From: Pacificispira sp965223125
GTDB lineage: Bacteria; Pseudomonadota; Alphaproteobacteria; UBA8366; Aestuariispiraceae
Direction: 5' to 3'
Length of the DNA: 64,000 nt
Assembly (NCBI GenBank): GCA_965223125.1
Contig: OZ244984.1
Location: 1,736,001 to 1,800,000 of the forward strand
Part shown: piece after piece, positions 63,925 through 64,000 of the stretch
Layout of the letters: every line of letters begins with the position of its first letter
Numbering within the stretch: position 1 is the stretch's first letter
Program-made: the position numbers and the translations under genes
The notes under the pieces: model-generated
What the model saw: the letters and a program-made list of their open reading frames with translations, nothing else
What the model was told of the DNA's origin: nothing
The model's database searches: none

Positions 63925-64000
63925 GGCTCCTTCTTCTCAGAAGTAGGAGCCACCGGCACTCCCGGGTCGGTTCAATACGTTAGGGTGAAGCATTTCGATC

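Overview
The window is chromosomal DNA from a GC-rich alphaproteobacterium. The signs are an alphaproteobacterial 16S rRNA gene, adjacent addB-addA-trxA genes, an MmcB-type repair protein, a SUV3-like helicase beside an S4-domain protein, and a DUF1489 protein. It looks most like a marine Rhodospirillales-type lineage, but I cannot name a genus without a 16S search.

Layout. 140-5006: a Tat-exported polyamine-type ABC importer (binding protein, ATPase, two permeases) plus a conserved unknown. 5015-14859: housekeeping genes, namely a TPR protein and secA on the minus strand, a parvulin-type isomerase, argJ, a GNAT acetyltransferase and mutT on the plus strand, then an S4 protein and a SUV3-like helicase on the minus strand. 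15042-27037: a complete candidate N-methylglutamate pathway for methylamine use. mgsABC-gmaS lie on the plus strand and the four-subunit dehydrogenase mgdABCD on the minus strand. A porin, an unknown membrane protein and mmcB lie between the two halves. 27463-34551: addB, addA and trxA. 34827-36404: a sulfatase-family hydrolase.

36670-54072: a leucine/isovalerate degradation locus headed by a MerR regulator (LiuR-like) with a perfect 22-bp palindrome in its promoter. It contains two thioesterases, isovaleryl-CoA dehydrogenase, thiolase, beta-carbonic anhydrase, a second acyl-CoA dehydrogenase, both methylcrotonyl-CoA carboxylase subunits, methylglutaconyl-CoA hydratase and HMG-CoA lyase. It is interrupted by a low-GC gene on the opposite strand (39351-40043) and by a glycan-type cassette (glycosyltransferase, methyltransferase, asparagine synthase; 44019-47663). 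In front of that cassette is a short-chain-dehydrogenase-like protein (43282-44022) that lacks the dinucleotide-binding and Lys signatures. It fits both sequence motifs of halohydrin dehalogenases exactly, and it is the most unusual gene here.

54134-60539: an rRNA operon, 16S - tRNA-Ala(UGC) - tRNA-Ile(GAU) - 23S - 5S - tRNA-fMet, with the two spacer tRNAs in the reverse of the usual order. 60540-64000: an AT-richer stretch with a hybrid histidine kinase (kinase, receiver, HPt) and decayed IS3 transposase and tyrosine-integrase fragments. This looks like an accessory region placed next to the tRNA-fMet gene.

Pathway logic. GmaS makes gamma-glutamylmethylamide from methylamine and glutamate. 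MgsABC converts it to N-methylglutamate. MgdABCD oxidises that back to glutamate and delivers the C1 unit, probably to tetrahydrofolate. In the leucine locus, isovaleryl-CoA is oxidised, carboxylated, hydrated and cleaved to acetyl-CoA and acetoacetate. The carbonic anhydrase may supply the bicarbonate used by the carboxylase.
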